NCBI GenBank assembly: GCA_035762545.1
Contig: DASTOM010000008.1
Coordinates: forward strand, 62,001-126,000
From: JANQRA01 sp035762545
Lineage (GTDB): Bacteria > Actinomycetota > Acidimicrobiia > Spongiisociales > ZC4RG35
Length of the DNA stretch: 64,000 nt
Reading direction: 5' to 3'
The notes beneath the pieces were generated by a model. It was not told where the DNA came from and did no database searches. It saw only the letters and a list, made by a program, of their open reading frames with translations. A program made the position numbers and the translations under genes. Of the stretch, positions 50,461-59,505 are shown piece after piece. Numbering within the stretch: position 1 is the first letter of the stretch; each line of letters opens with the position of its first letter.

Positions 50461-50500
50461 GCAGTTTCATTTGATGAAACTGCAATGTGATTGCATCACA
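50461..50500. terminator. Overlapping palindromes between convergent genes
   Basis: GCAGTTTCAT-TTG-ATGAAACTGC (50461-50483) is a perfect 10-bp hairpin. TGCAAT-GTG-ATTGCA (50481-50495) and TGTGAT-TGC-ATCACA (50486-50500) overlap it. They lie between the nitroreductase stop and the RNase J stop and probably end both transcripts without a clear T run. Confidence 0.55.
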
Positions 50501-52130
50501 CCTCGATGATCACGGGGATTATCACCGGGCGCCGCGCGGTCTCGGCGCGGATGACCTTGCCGGCGGCCTGACGGACCGTCTTCTGCATCTCGGCGTGATC
50601 GGTACGACCCGTCTCGTGCGAGTCGACCGCAGAGCGGACCGCATCGGCCGCCTTCTCCAGCACCGCCGTCGGGTCGTCCATCATCCCGTGCGAGTCGAGG
50701 TCCGGGCCGTAGGTGATCTCACCGGTGTCGTGGTCGATTCCCACGGTCACCACGACCACACCTTCGTCGGCGAGATGGGACCGGTCCCGGAGCACGGCGT
50801 TCTGGACGTCACCGACGGAGGAGCCGTCCAGATAGACATAGCCGGCGGGAACGGCACGACGCTCGACCAGGGTGCGCTTGCCATCGACGATCACCCGGTC
50901 GCCGTCCTCCAAGACGTCGACCTGACGAACTCCCATGGATCGGGCGAGGTCGGCGTGAGCCGACAGGTGCCGGTACTCGCCGTGGACGGGCACGAACGCC
51001 TTGGGTCGCACCAGATTGATGAAAGTCAGCAGCTCCTCCCGGGCGGCGTGACCCGAGACGTGGACATGGGAGTTCCGGCCATGGACGACCGTGGCCCCGC
51101 GTCTCATCAGATTCGAGATCACCTTGGACACGGCGGTCTCGTTTCCGGGGATCGGCTTCGCCGAGATGAGCACCGTGTCGTCCTGGTCGAGCTCGACGAA
51201 CTTGTGCCGGCCCTGGGACATGAGGGACAGCGCGGCGAAGGGCTCACCCTGCGAGCCGGTCGTGATGAGGAGTTGCTGGTCATCGGGGAGCTCTCCGAGG
51301 TCCTTGATGTCGATGACCGAACCTTGCGGGAGGTCGAGGATCCCGAGATCACCCGCGATCGTGGTGTTGCGGTGCATCGAGCGTCCGAAGAACGCGATCT
51401 TGCGTCCGGCGGCGATGCCGGCGTCGGCTATCTGCTGGACCCGATGGACGTGAGAGGAGAAGCACGCGGCGATGACCCGCCCCTTCGCGTCGCGGATGAT
51501 GTCTGCGATCGGCCGGCCCACCGAGCTCTCGGACGGCTCGAAGCCTTCTTTCTCGGCGTTGGTCGAGTCGGCCAGGAGCAGACGCACACCGCGGCGGCCC
51601 AACGAGGCGAAAGCCGGCAGGTCGGTCGGGATGCCGTCGATGGGCGTGGGGTCGAGTTTGAAGTCCCCGGAGTGGAGGACCATCCCCTCCGGAGTGTCGA
51701 ATGCGATCGCCGAGGCCTCCGGCACGGAATGACTCACCGGGATCAGCATGAACTTGAACGGCCCGTGGGAGATCCACTTCTTCTGAGAGATGGTGCGGAA
51801 CTCGGCGTCGACACCCAATTCCTCGACCCGGCCATTCGCAAGTTCCAGGGTCAACTCGGTGCCGTACACCGGGACGTTGATATCTCTGAGGAAATATGCG
51901 AGGGCGCCCATGTGGTCCTCGTGACCGTGGGTGATGACGACGAGAGAGACGTCCTTCTTCCGCCCCACCAGCCAGGACCAGTCCGGGAACACCAGGTCGA
52001 CACCGAGCATGTCCTCCTCGGGGAACATGAGCCCGACGTCGATCAGGGCGATCTTGCCGTCGATCTCTAGCGCGGCACAGTTGCGCCCGATCTCCCCAAG
52101 CCCACCCAGGAATGTGACGGAGATACTCAC
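50496..52130 (-). CDS. rnj: Ribonuclease J
   Basis: A 544-residue metallo-beta-lactamase/beta-CASP ribonuclease with 5'-exo and endo activity. The metal motif is ITHGHEDHMGAL, with further ligands in LIPVSHSVPE and LHSGDFKLD. The beta-CASP motifs TTGSQGEPFAAL and HVHVSGHA are present. The C-terminal domain ends RRPVIIPVIIEV. GTG 52130 overlaps the dapA stop by four bases (GTGA). Earlier in-frame codons are just dapA antisense. In-window partner in mRNA decay: rny. Confidence 0.96.
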   Translation of the reverse strand: MSISVTFLGGLGEIGRNCAALEIDGKIALIDVGLMFPEEDMLGVDLVFPDWSWLVGRKKDVSLVVITHGHEDHMGALAYFLRDINVPVYGTELTLELANGRVEELGVDAEFRTISQKKWISHGPFKFMLIPVSHSVPEASAIAFDTPEGMVLHSGDFKLDPTPIDGIPTDLPAFASLGRRGVRLLLADSTNAEKEGFEPSESSVGRPIADIIRDAKGRVIAACFSSHVHRVQQIADAGIAAGRKIAFFGRSMHRNTTIAGDLGILDLPQGSVIDIKDLGELPDDQQLLITTGSQGEPFAALSLMSQGRHKFVELDQDDTVLISAKPIPGNETAVSKVISNLMRRGATVVHGRNSHVHVSGHAAREELLTFINLVRPKAFVPVHGEYRHLSAHADLARSMGVRQVDVLEDGDRVIVDGKRTLVERRAVPAGYVYLDGSSVGDVQNAVLRDRSHLADEGVVVVTVGIDHDTGEITYGPDLDSHGMMDDPTAVLEKAADAVRSAVDSHETGRTDHAEMQKTVRQAAGKVIRAETARRPVIIPVIIEV

Positions 52131-53020
52131 GAGGGAGAGATCGCCCCCATGGCCTTCTCGATCGCGGCCAAGGTCTCGTCGCTTGCCGACACCAGAGGTA
52201 ATCGCACATCGCCAACCGGCTCCCATACCCGGCTGAGGGCGCCCTTGACCGGTGAGGGACTGGGCTCCATGAAACAGGCGTGGCATAGGGCGAGCAGCTC
52301 GTGGTGGAGTCGACGGGCCTGGGTGTAATCACCCGCCGTCGCCGCCTTGAGCATCGCCTTGACCGTGGGGCCGGCGAGGTGGGAGATCACCGAGACGACA
52401 CCCACCGCTCCCACAGCCATCATCGGGAGTGTCCGACTGTCATCCCCGGAGTAAACGGGGAGACCCGGGGCGAGATGGATCGTCGAAGAGGTGAAGTCGA
52501 CGTCACCCACCGCGTCCTTCACCGCCACGATGTTGGGATGGGCGGCGAGTTGGACGAGGGTCTCGTTCTCGATCAGGCGGGCCGTTCGGCTCGGAATGTT
52601 GTAGAGCATCACCGGACAGCCGACATCGGCGATGGCGCTGAAGTGTGCGACCAGGCCCTGCTGCGATGGCCGGTTGTAGTAAGGCGTCACTGCGAGCACG
52701 CCGTCGGCCCCGAGCTCGGCGGCCTTCTCGGTCAGATGCACCGAGTGGGCGGTGTCGTAGGTGCCGGTACCCGCGATGACCTGTGTCTTCTTCTCTCTGA
52801 CCGCATCGATCACCGTCTTGAATAGAGCGAGCTTCTCCTGGTCACTGAGAGTCGGCGACTCTCCAGTGGTCCCGGCAACGACCAAGGTGTCGGTGCCCTG
52901 ATCGGCGAGGTACCTCGAGAGGTCCCAGGCCTTCTGGTGGTCGACGGCTCCCGAGTCGTCGAACGGTGTCACCATCGCGGTGGCGAGGAGCCCGAACGGG
53001 CCGCGTGATGTGTCGGTCAC
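52127..53020 (-). CDS. dapA: 4-hydroxy-tetrahydrodipicolinate synthase
   Basis: A 297-residue TIM-barrel aldolase that condenses pyruvate with aspartate semialdehyde in lysine/DAP synthesis. It has TPFDDSGAVD, GTTGESPTLSDQEK, the TPYYNRPSQQG Tyr of the catalytic triad, YNIPSRT, and the Schiff-base Lys in IVAVKDAVGD. GTG 53020 is chosen from the family N-terminus (GPFGLLATAMVTPF). It is coupled to RNase J and divergent from the kinase-LLM gene. Confidence 0.95.
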   Translation of the reverse strand: MTDTSRGPFGLLATAMVTPFDDSGAVDHQKAWDLSRYLADQGTDTLVVAGTTGESPTLSDQEKLALFKTVIDAVREKKTQVIAGTGTYDTAHSVHLTEKAAELGADGVLAVTPYYNRPSQQGLVAHFSAIADVGCPVMLYNIPSRTARLIENETLVQLAAHPNIVAVKDAVGDVDFTSSTIHLAPGLPVYSGDDSRTLPMMAVGAVGVVSVISHLAGPTVKAMLKAATAGDYTQARRLHHELLALCHACFMEPSPSPVKGALSRVWEPVGDVRLPLVSASDETLAAIEKAMGAISPS

Positions 53021-53060
53021 GTCGTCAAGGTTACCGGTCGCCCGACTAAGAAAGGTGTTG

Positions 53061-54554
53061 ATGGAACTTCGTCTGCCCGCTCCGAGTCTCGTGGTGCTCG
53101 TGGGACCCAGCGGTTCGGGGAAGTCGACCTGGGCGCGGGAGCATTTCGCGACGAGCGAGATCGTCTCCTCGGACACCCTGCGCGGGATGGTGGGTGCCGG
53201 CGAAGACGACCAGACCGCGAGCAGTGCTGCATTCGGATTACTCGAGGCGATCGTGACCGAACGACTCGGTCGTCGATTGACCACCGTGATCGACACGCTC
53301 GGGTTCGACGCCGAGTCACGTCGGCGTTGGATCGGGCTGGCCCACGACTTTGAGGTCCCGGCCCACGTCGTGGTCTTCGACATCGACCCATCGATCTGCG
53401 AACAGCGCAACGAAGCGAGGGTCCGCCCGATCCCGAAGTCTGTGTTGCGCAGACAGTTCAGCCGCTTCAAGACCGTCCGGGCCGAGTTGGAGGACGATGG
53501 CTTCGACGGGATTCACCAGGTGCAACCCGTTGCTGTGGTCACCCCGATCGCCGCCGATTCCGAAGGTGAGCGGATTTCACCCATATATGGGCTGGGGAAC
53601 CCGGGGTTCGCAGATACGGGGCACACATTTGGGTTGATCGTCTCCCGGTTCGACTGGACCACGGACATGGGGCCCACCCTGGCGGCGATTGCCCAGAGGG
53701 CGGAGGCTGCCGGGTTCCGGGACCTATGGGTGATGGACCACTTCCGGCAAATCCGCGGCGTCGGACGACCGTGGGAGGACATTCCCGAGGCTTACACCGC
53801 ACTCGGCTTCATGGCCGGTGCCACGACGACCATCCGGCTCGGGGCCCTGGTCACCGGGATCACGCACCGCAATCCGGTCGTCGTGGGGAAGATGGTGGCC
53901 AGCCTCGACGTTCTGTCCGGCGGTCGGGCGATCTGCGGGCTGGGAATCGCATGGGATCGGGACGAGCACTCCGCGTACGGGATCGAGTTTCCATCCACTT
54001 CCACACGCTATGAGATCCTCACCGAAACCCTCGAGATGCTCCCCCTGCTGTGGGGCAAGGGTTCGCCTGAGTTCCACGGCAAGCACATCGACGCCGCAGA
54101 GCTGGTCTGTTACCCGCGTCCCATCCAGGACCCGATCCCGATCTTGATCGGCGGGTCGGGTGAGGAGAAGACGCTCCGTCTGGTGGCCAGATACGCCGAC
54201 GCCTGCAACGTCTTCGGTGATCCCGGCAGAGTGCGGCACAAGGTCGAGGTCCTGAACCGGCACTGCGCCGAGGTCGATCGCGACCCCGGGGAAGTCGAAG
54301 TCACGCATCTCACCAACTCTCTGGTCGCTCCCGACCGCAAGGCGCTCCGCGATCGGGTCGAGTCTTTGCGTGACCGCAACACAACGGGCGAGGAGTTCAT
54401 GCGACGCAACAACGCCGGAACGGTGGACGACCTCGAGGCACTGTTCGCCGCCTACTCGGCGGCGGGGGCGAACCATTCGATAGTGGCTCTGCCCGATGTC
54501 TCCTTCGACGGGTCGATCGAGACGTTCGGAGAACTGATCGGACGCTTCTCCTAG
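53061..54554 (+). CDS. Fused P-loop kinase and LLM-class (F420-type) oxidoreductase
   Basis: A 497-residue protein. Residues 1-165 form a P-loop kinase of the polynucleotide-kinase type (VGPSGSGKSTWAREHF, TVIDTLGFDAESRRR, SRPIPKSVL-like VRPIPKSVLRRQ). Residues about 190-497 form an LLM oxidoreductase (FGLIVSRFDWTTDMGPTLAAIAQRAEAAGFRDLWVMDHFRQ, GRAICGLGIAWDRDEH). Such a fusion is known in actinobacteria. The linker, residues 169-183 (ERISPIYGLGNPGF), is encoded by a copy of the 46-bp palindromic repeat, read in frame. ATG 53061 follows AAAGG. Confidence 0.9.
   Translation: MELRLPAPSLVVLVGPSGSGKSTWAREHFATSEIVSSDTLRGMVGAGEDDQTASSAAFGLLEAIVTERLGRRLTTVIDTLGFDAESRRRWIGLAHDFEVPAHVVVFDIDPSICEQRNEARVRPIPKSVLRRQFSRFKTVRAELEDDGFDGIHQVQPVAVVTPIAADSEGERISPIYGLGNPGFADTGHTFGLIVSRFDWTTDMGPTLAAIAQRAEAAGFRDLWVMDHFRQIRGVGRPWEDIPEAYTALGFMAGATTTIRLGALVTGITHRNPVVVGKMVASLDVLSGGRAICGLGIAWDRDEHSAYGIEFPSTSTRYEILTETLEMLPLLWGKGSPEFHGKHIDAAELVCYPRPIQDPIPILIGGSGEEKTLRLVARYADACNVFGDPGRVRHKVEVLNRHCAEVDRDPGEVEVTHLTNSLVAPDRKALRDRVESLRDRNTTGEEFMRRNNAGTVDDLEALFAAYSAAGANHSIVALPDVSFDGSIETFGELIGRFS
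53565..53610. repeat. 46-bp palindromic repeat inside a coding region
   Basis: Starts GGTGAGCGGATTTCACCCAT and ends GAACCCGGGGTTCG. It differs from the copy at 55182-55227 (opposite orientation) at only a few positions. It is inserted between the kinase and oxidoreductase domains without breaking the frame and supplies about 15 linker residues. Confidence 0.85.
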
Positions 54555-54599
54555 AAGCGTCCGTGTTGGCCTATCGATGGCGTCTCGTACACTCGGGGC

Positions 54600-55178
54600 A
54601 TGGCTGTCACCTCCACAATGCTCGCCCTCGGCACAGAAGCACCCGATTTCTCCCTTCCGGACACCGTGTCCGGGAAGACCGTTTCCCTCTCCGACTACGC
54701 CGACCACAAGGGTCTGCTGGTGATGTTCATCTGCAACCACTGCCCCTATGTGAAGCACGTTCGGGACGAGCTGGCTCGGCTCGGGAACGACTACGCCAGC
54801 TCCGGGATCGGAATCGTTGCGATCTGCTCCAACGACCCTGAGATATCACCCGGTGACTCTCCGGAGCTGATGAAGCAGGAGGCCCAGACCTACGGTTACG
54901 TCTTCCCCTACCTGTTCGACGAGACCCAGGAAGTGGCCGCCGCCTACACAGCCATGTGCACCCCCGATTTCTTCCTCTTCGGCCCGGATCGGACCCTGGT
55001 CTACCGGGGTCGTATGGACGAGTCCCGACCCGACTCCGGCGTCCCGGTCACTGGCCGCGAGCTGCGCGCCGCGATGAATGCGGTGCTGGCAGGCGAGACC
55101 GTCTCGGACGAGCAGCACGCCTCGATGGGGTGCTCGATCAAGTGGGCCGAGGGTCGCCAGCCCGCCTACTTCGGCTGA
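54600..55178 (+). CDS. Thioredoxin-like (redoxin) protein
   Basis: A 192-residue AhpC/TSA-thioredoxin fold protein. GTEAPDFSLPDTVSGKTVSLSDY is a redoxin start. The active-site region MFICNHCPYVKHVRDEL has a CxxC-like CNHC. CTPDFFLFGPDRTLVYRGRMDESRP is the conserved C-terminal part. It resembles the thioredoxin-family proteins with CNHCPYV seen in many soil bacteria, whose role in thiol redox or peroxide removal is not proven. ATG start. Confidence 0.88.
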   Translation: MAVTSTMLALGTEAPDFSLPDTVSGKTVSLSDYADHKGLLVMFICNHCPYVKHVRDELARLGNDYASSGIGIVAICSNDPEISPGDSPELMKQEAQTYGYVFPYLFDETQEVAAAYTAMCTPDFFLFGPDRTLVYRGRMDESRPDSGVPVTGRELRAAMNAVLAGETVSDEQHASMGCSIKWAEGRQPAYFG

Positions 55179-55181
55179 CCG

Positions 55182-55227
55182 CGAACCCGGGGTTCCTCAG
55201 CCCAAATATGGGTGAAATCCGCTCATC
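55182..55227. repeat. 46-bp palindromic repeat, reverse orientation
   Basis: Begins CGAACCCGGGGTTCC three bases after the redoxin stop and ends AAATCCGCTCATC. It is the reverse complement of the other full copies and lies between the redoxin and cyclophilin genes. Confidence 0.85.
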
Positions 55228-55254
55228 TTCAGCAAACGTCAACCAAAGGAAAAC

Positions 55255-55764
55255 ATGACCAAGCAGTACGACACCGCCCCAGACCTGACCATCGACCCGG
55301 CCAAGAGCTACTCGGCGACTCTCGACACCAACCACGGTGAGATCGTCATCGAGTTCGACCCGACACGGTCCCCTCTCACCGTCAACAACTTCGTGTTTCT
55401 CGCCAACGACGGGTTCTACGACGGAGTGATCTTCCATCGGGTGATCGAGGGCTTCATGATCCAGGGCGGCGACCCCACGGGTACCGGCCGCGGCGGTCCC
55501 GGATATCGCTTCCGTGACGAGACCGATGGTGCCGGCACCTATTCACGGGGCACGGTTGCCATGGCCAACGCCGGTCCGAACACCAACGGCAGCCAGTTCT
55601 TCATCATGCATCAGGACTACGGCCTCCCCCACAACTACACGATCTTCGGTCGGGTGACCTCAGGTATGGACGCCGTCGACTCCATCGCAACCTCGTCGAC
55701 AGACGGGTCGGACCGGCCCCACGACGACGTGTTGATCAACAAGGTCACCGTGACCGAGGGCTGA
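55255..55764 (+). CDS. Peptidyl-prolyl cis-trans isomerase (cyclophilin)
   Basis: A 169-residue cyclophilin. FHRVIEGFMIQGGDPTGTGRGGPGYRF holds the catalytic Arg and the conserved GGDPTGTGRGG. MANAGPNTNGSQFFIMHQD is the second half of the active site. It lacks a signal peptide, so it is cytoplasmic. ATG 55255 follows AAAGGA. The 46-bp repeat ends 27 bases before it and may supply the end of the redoxin transcript. Confidence 0.95.
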   Translation: MTKQYDTAPDLTIDPAKSYSATLDTNHGEIVIEFDPTRSPLTVNNFVFLANDGFYDGVIFHRVIEGFMIQGGDPTGTGRGGPGYRFRDETDGAGTYSRGTVAMANAGPNTNGSQFFIMHQDYGLPHNYTIFGRVTSGMDAVDSIATSSTDGSDRPHDDVLINKVTVTEG

Positions 55765-55778
55765 CGGGTGTCATTGCA

Positions 55779-56408
55779 TCACGCCTCGTCGCGAAGTCGC
55801 GGATTCTGGGTGTAGGTCCCGACCAGGAAGGCCTGGTCGAGGATGTGACCGTCGATCGCGTCGCGGACATCCTGACCGGTGAAGGCTCCCTCGACGTCGA
55901 CGGTGTCTACGTCCAGGGCGTAGACGGTGAAGATGTAGTGGTGGATGATCGAGTCGTTCCAGGGAGGAGCTGGCCCGTCGTAGCCGTAGTAGTCGCCGGC
56001 CATGTCGGCATCGCCCGCGAACCAGCCGGTGAAGTCGTTGACGCCATGACGGCCGACGTGACAGTTTGGCCCCTTCCCGCCGGGGGCCACCCCGCTGCAG
56101 AACTCGCCTTCCTCGATCGAGGTCTTGTCGGGTGGTAGATCGATCAGCACCCAGTGGAAGAAGTCGACACGTGGCAGGTCGTCGGGTACTTCCCGGTCGG
56201 CCTGGTTGACGTCGTCACCTTTGGATGGGACGTCGTAGTCATGACAGATGAGGGCGAACGACTTGGTCCCCTCCGGCGCCCCCGACCACTCGAGATGAGG
56301 GTTCGTGTTGCCGGCGAACTCCACCCGGTCGGTCGGGTGAGGCTTGGCCAATGCGTACCTCTCGGGGATCGAACCGCCGTTCTCGAAGCTCGTCGTTGAG
56401 ATCTGCAT
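55779..56408 (-). CDS. YbhB/YbcL (PEBP-like) protein
   Basis: A 209-residue member of the phosphatidylethanolamine-binding-protein family. NTNPHLEWSGAPEGTKSFALICHDYDVPSK is the anion-binding segment. DFFHWVLIDLPPDKTSIEEGE and YDGPAPPWNDSIIHHYIFTVYALD are further family blocks. The bacterial function is unclear. ATG 56408 is chosen as the family-like start (MQISTTSFENGGSIPERYAL); the frame is open further upstream but not conserved. It is convergent with cyclophilin, and LLM and PEBP genes are adjacent on this strand. Confidence 0.92.
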   Translation of the reverse strand: MQISTTSFENGGSIPERYALAKPHPTDRVEFAGNTNPHLEWSGAPEGTKSFALICHDYDVPSKGDDVNQADREVPDDLPRVDFFHWVLIDLPPDKTSIEEGEFCSGVAPGGKGPNCHVGRHGVNDFTGWFAGDADMAGDYYGYDGPAPPWNDSIIHHYIFTVYALDVDTVDVEGAFTGQDVRDAIDGHILDQAFLVGTYTQNPRLRDEA

Positions 56409-56418
56409 CCGCCCAACC

Positions 56419-57312
56419 CTATCGGGCGAGGTCCCGGATCGCCTCGGCGAGCTCCTCGACACCGGCGGCGTCGATCGGGTCGAGAACCACCTGGATATGG
56501 TCGATCCCGGCGGGCTCGAAAGCGGCAACGGCAGAGGCGATCTCCTCATGACTCCCCCTGATCGGACCGGGCCCTGTCCGATCGGAGTCACCCGGCGAAC
56601 GACCGGTGCCACGCGAAAGCTGCACGTAGACGGCGACGGTCCGCTCCACCTCTTGGGGGGGACGGCCCACCTCCCGGCAGGCCTCGTCCACGATCTCCAG
56701 GAGTGGGCCGACACCGTCGGCCCGGTTGCCGAACCCGAGGAACCACGAGTTCCACATGTCGACATGGGGTGCGGCGACCTGGAGCATCCGGGGCCCGTTG
56801 GAACCAATCAGGATCTTCATGTCCGGTCGGGCCGGAGGCACCAGTTCCATCCCCTGCAAGGTGTAGAACTCGCCGTCGAAGTCGATCGAGCCTTCCCTGA
56901 TCAGGGTGCGAATGATGGTGAACGCCTCTTCGAACCGGCTCACCCTCCGATCGTATGGGAAACCGAAGGCCTCGTACTCGACCTGGTTCCATCCCGCCCC
57001 CAGACCGAGGATCAGTCGACCACCGCTTATGTCGTCGACCGTCACCGCCATCTTGGCCAGCATCGCCGGAGCGTGAAAAGAGGTTGCCGCTACCAGCGGA
57101 CCCAACTCGACACGCTCGGTGGCTTCGGCGAGCGCGGCGAGCGTCGTCCAGGCCTCGAACGGCCCGCGGGATCCGTGCTCGTCCCGATAGAGCAGATGGT
57201 CGCCGGTCCAGATGGAGTCGAACCCGCAGTCCTCGATGGTGCGGGCGATGTCTCGCATCTCCGCCCATCCGATGCGTCGCTCTACCTCGGGGAGTTGAAC
57301 ACCTATCTTCAT
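56419..57312 (-). CDS. LLM-class (F420-type) oxidoreductase
   Basis: A 297-residue luciferase-like oxidoreductase. KIGVQLPEVERRIGWAEMRDIARTIEDCGFDSIWTGDHLLY is the F420 family start, TERVELGPLVAATSFHAPAMLAKMAVTVDDISGGRLILGLGAGWNQVEYEAFGFP the core. The C-terminal part (GSNGPRMLQVAAPHVDMWNSWF) is present. It is distinct from the proteins at 4498 and 53061. ATG 57312 is chosen, since earlier codons are not conserved. It is divergent from glpD with 22 bases between the start codons. Confidence 0.9.
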   Translation of the reverse strand: MKIGVQLPEVERRIGWAEMRDIARTIEDCGFDSIWTGDHLLYRDEHGSRGPFEAWTTLAALAEATERVELGPLVAATSFHAPAMLAKMAVTVDDISGGRLILGLGAGWNQVEYEAFGFPYDRRVSRFEEAFTIIRTLIREGSIDFDGEFYTLQGMELVPPARPDMKILIGSNGPRMLQVAAPHVDMWNSWFLGFGNRADGVGPLLEIVDEACREVGRPPQEVERTVAVYVQLSRGTGRSPGDSDRTGPGPIRGSHEEIASAVAAFEPAGIDHIQVVLDPIDAAGVEELAEAIRDLAR

Positions 57313-57334
57313 CACCCAATCGTAAGGTGAGCGA

Positions 57335-58975
57335 ATGACGCCCGATGTCGGTCGTTCGGCGCTGAATGCGGAGCAACGGCGACAGCATCTCGATTCGATG
57401 GCCGACCTCGAGTTCGATCTGGTCGTCGTCGGTGGTGGCATCACCGGGGCGGGAGTGGCCCTCGATGCGGCCACCAGGGGTCTCCGGGTCGGGCTGATGG
57501 AGCAGCGGGACTACGCCTCTGGGACATCGAGCCGATCCTCGAAGATGTTCCACGGCGGGCTGCGCTACCTGGAGCGGCTCGACCTCGGGTTGGTGCGGGA
57601 GGCACTCAGAGAGCGAAACCTGATGCTCAACACCCTCTGCCCGCATCTGGTGACCCCGGCCTCGTTCGTCTACCCGCTGCGTCACGGGTTGGTGGAGCGT
57701 CTCTACGTGGGCGCTGGTGTGTTGCTGTATGAGCTGCTCGCACGTCTTGCCGACAATCCGCTCCCCTGGCACAGCCACCTGGGGAGCCGTTCCATGGCGA
57801 CGTTGGTACCCGCTCTGAGCTCCACGGGCGGTGTTCGCTACTGGGACTCGGTCGTCGACGACGCCAGACACACGATGACCGTCGTTCGCACAGCCGCCGC
57901 TCACGGTGCGTTCGTGGCCAACAGCACCCGGATCACCGGACTGGATCTCGAGCCCGGAAAGCCGGGATCGGTCTCGGCGGTCGACCTGGAGACGGGACGC
58001 TCGGTGTCGGTTCGGACCCGGGCCGTGATCAACGCGTCGGGAGTCTGGACCGACGACATCGAGAGCATGGCCGGTGATAGGCGCATCGACGTTCAGGCCT
58101 CGAAGGGGATCCACCTCCTCGTCCCCCGTGATCGGATCGACTCTCAGACCGGGATAATCCTTCGCACCAAGGCGAGTGTCCTCTTCGTCATACCCTGGGG
58201 CGATCATTGGATCGTGGGGACGACAGACACCCCGTGGTCGCTCCGGCGGGCTCACCCCGCAGCGAGCCGCTCCGACATCGACTATCTGCTCACCTGGGTG
58301 AACAGTGTCCTGAAGGAGCCGATCCGGGCCGGGGACATCGTGGGGGTCTACGCCGGGCTCCGGCCCCTGCTCAAGGGTGAGTCGGATCAGACCTCGAAGC
58401 TGAGCCGCGAGCACGCAGTGATCGACCGGGGCACCGGGTTGATCAGCGTTGCCGGTGGCAAATACACCACCTATCGCGTCATGGCGTCAGACGCGGTCGA
58501 CGCCGCCTTCTCCTACCTCGACAGACCGAGCGTGCCGGCCGTCACCTCGTCTATTCCCTTGGTTGGCGCCACGCCTCACTCCGATGACCGACTCGTCGGC
58601 CGTTACGGAAGCATGACCGACCAGCTGAGCATGGGTGGAGGTGGCGACCGCAAGGTGGTCGGCGACGCCCCGTACCTCCGGGCGGAGCTGGAGTACGCGG
58701 TTACCCATGAGGGTGCGCTCCACCTCGACGATGTCCTGACCAGGCGGACCCGGCTGTCGATCGAGACCAGAGACCGGGGTGTGGCCGCGGCCCGGGTGGC
58801 CGCAGAGATCATGGCCGAGGTGCTCGCCTGGGACGGGGACACGGTGGATCGGGAGATCGACCACTATGAGGCCCGGGTCGCCGCCGAACTGGACTCGCAG
58901 TCCCAACCCGACGACCACACCGCGGACGCCGCCCGCATGGGAGCCCCGGACGTCAGGACGGGTGTGGCCGAGTAG
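57335..58975 (+). CDS. glpD: Aerobic glycerol-3-phosphate dehydrogenase
   Basis: A 546-residue FAD enzyme that oxidises glycerol-3-phosphate to dihydroxyacetone phosphate at the membrane. FAD loop VVVGGGITGAGVALDAATRGLRVGLMEQRDYASGTSSRSSKMFHGGLRYLERLDLGLVREAL is typical. VINASGVWTDDI, IPWGDHWIVGTTDTPW and SVAGGKYTTYRVMA follow. The C-terminal helical domain is complete. It starts with ATG. No glpF or glpK is nearby. Confidence 0.95.
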   Translation: MTPDVGRSALNAEQRRQHLDSMADLEFDLVVVGGGITGAGVALDAATRGLRVGLMEQRDYASGTSSRSSKMFHGGLRYLERLDLGLVREALRERNLMLNTLCPHLVTPASFVYPLRHGLVERLYVGAGVLLYELLARLADNPLPWHSHLGSRSMATLVPALSSTGGVRYWDSVVDDARHTMTVVRTAAAHGAFVANSTRITGLDLEPGKPGSVSAVDLETGRSVSVRTRAVINASGVWTDDIESMAGDRRIDVQASKGIHLLVPRDRIDSQTGIILRTKASVLFVIPWGDHWIVGTTDTPWSLRRAHPAASRSDIDYLLTWVNSVLKEPIRAGDIVGVYAGLRPLLKGESDQTSKLSREHAVIDRGTGLISVAGGKYTTYRVMASDAVDAAFSYLDRPSVPAVTSSIPLVGATPHSDDRLVGRYGSMTDQLSMGGGGDRKVVGDAPYLRAELEYAVTHEGALHLDDVLTRRTRLSIETRDRGVAAARVAAEIMAEVLAWDGDTVDREIDHYEARVAAELDSQSQPDDHTADAARMGAPDVRTGVAE

Positions 58976-58987
58976 CCGGCCGGGGGG

Positions 58988-59446
58988 CTAGGGAAACCCG
59001 AGACGTAGCACCATCGCCGTGATGGTGAAGAGCAGGAGCAGCGTGTCGATGAGCCCGTATCGGGTGAGCTTGCCCACCGCACGACGGATGGCCGTCCCGT
59101 CACCGGACTCCACGGCCGCCGCAGCGTCGTCACCCCCGGGACCGAAGACGAACTGACCCAGGAGGGCACCGACAACGATCATCCCGAACCCGATCGTCAC
59201 AAAGGGGGTGCCGAAGCCGAAGGCTTCGTTGTCCAGAACCATGAGCACCCCGGTGATGAGGATCAGGATCGCGGCCGGGATGTAGAGACGCGTCGCCATC
59301 GCCGTCGTGATCCGATACCACCCGGCGAGCGCCTCGGTGCCCTGCCGGGCCGCCACGGGAGGAACCACAGCCTGAACCACGTTGGCGCCCAACCAGGTTC
59401 CGGCACCTGCGATGTGAAGGACCAGGAGAATCTCGCCGTAGGTCAT
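58988..59446 (-). CDS. CopD/DUF2269-like membrane protein
   Basis: A 152-residue protein with four hydrophobic helices (about residues 8-30, 52-72, 80-100, 128-150). MTYGEILLVLHIAGAGTWLGANVVQAVVPPV has the helix-1 histidine pattern of the CopD/DUF2269 group, but copper or heme binding is unproven. ATG 59446. It stops 12 bases after the convergent glpD. Confidence 0.75.
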   Translation of the reverse strand: MTYGEILLVLHIAGAGTWLGANVVQAVVPPVAARQGTEALAGWYRITTAMATRLYIPAAILILITGVLMVLDNEAFGFGTPFVTIGFGMIVVGALLGQFVFGPGGDDAAAAVESGDGTAIRRAVGKLTRYGLIDTLLLLFTITAMVLRLGFP

Positions 59447-59505
59447 GTCTTCAAGCTACTCAGCTCGATATCTCAGAAACGGAGCTTCGACATACGATCT
59501 CGACC

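Noticed and set aside
50487..52070. 527-codon plus-strand frame opposite RNase J
   Set aside because: Antisense of a complete RNase J with metal and beta-CASP motifs.
50487..55795. Shared GCATCAC-CCTCG string at 50493 and 55774
   Set aside because: Short and located at the 3' ends of two unrelated genes. Probably chance, unlike the 46-bp repeats.
56588..58414. 608-codon minus-strand frame across glpD and the LLM gene
   Set aside because: It overlaps two genes with clear motifs, and its start region is antisense to glpD.
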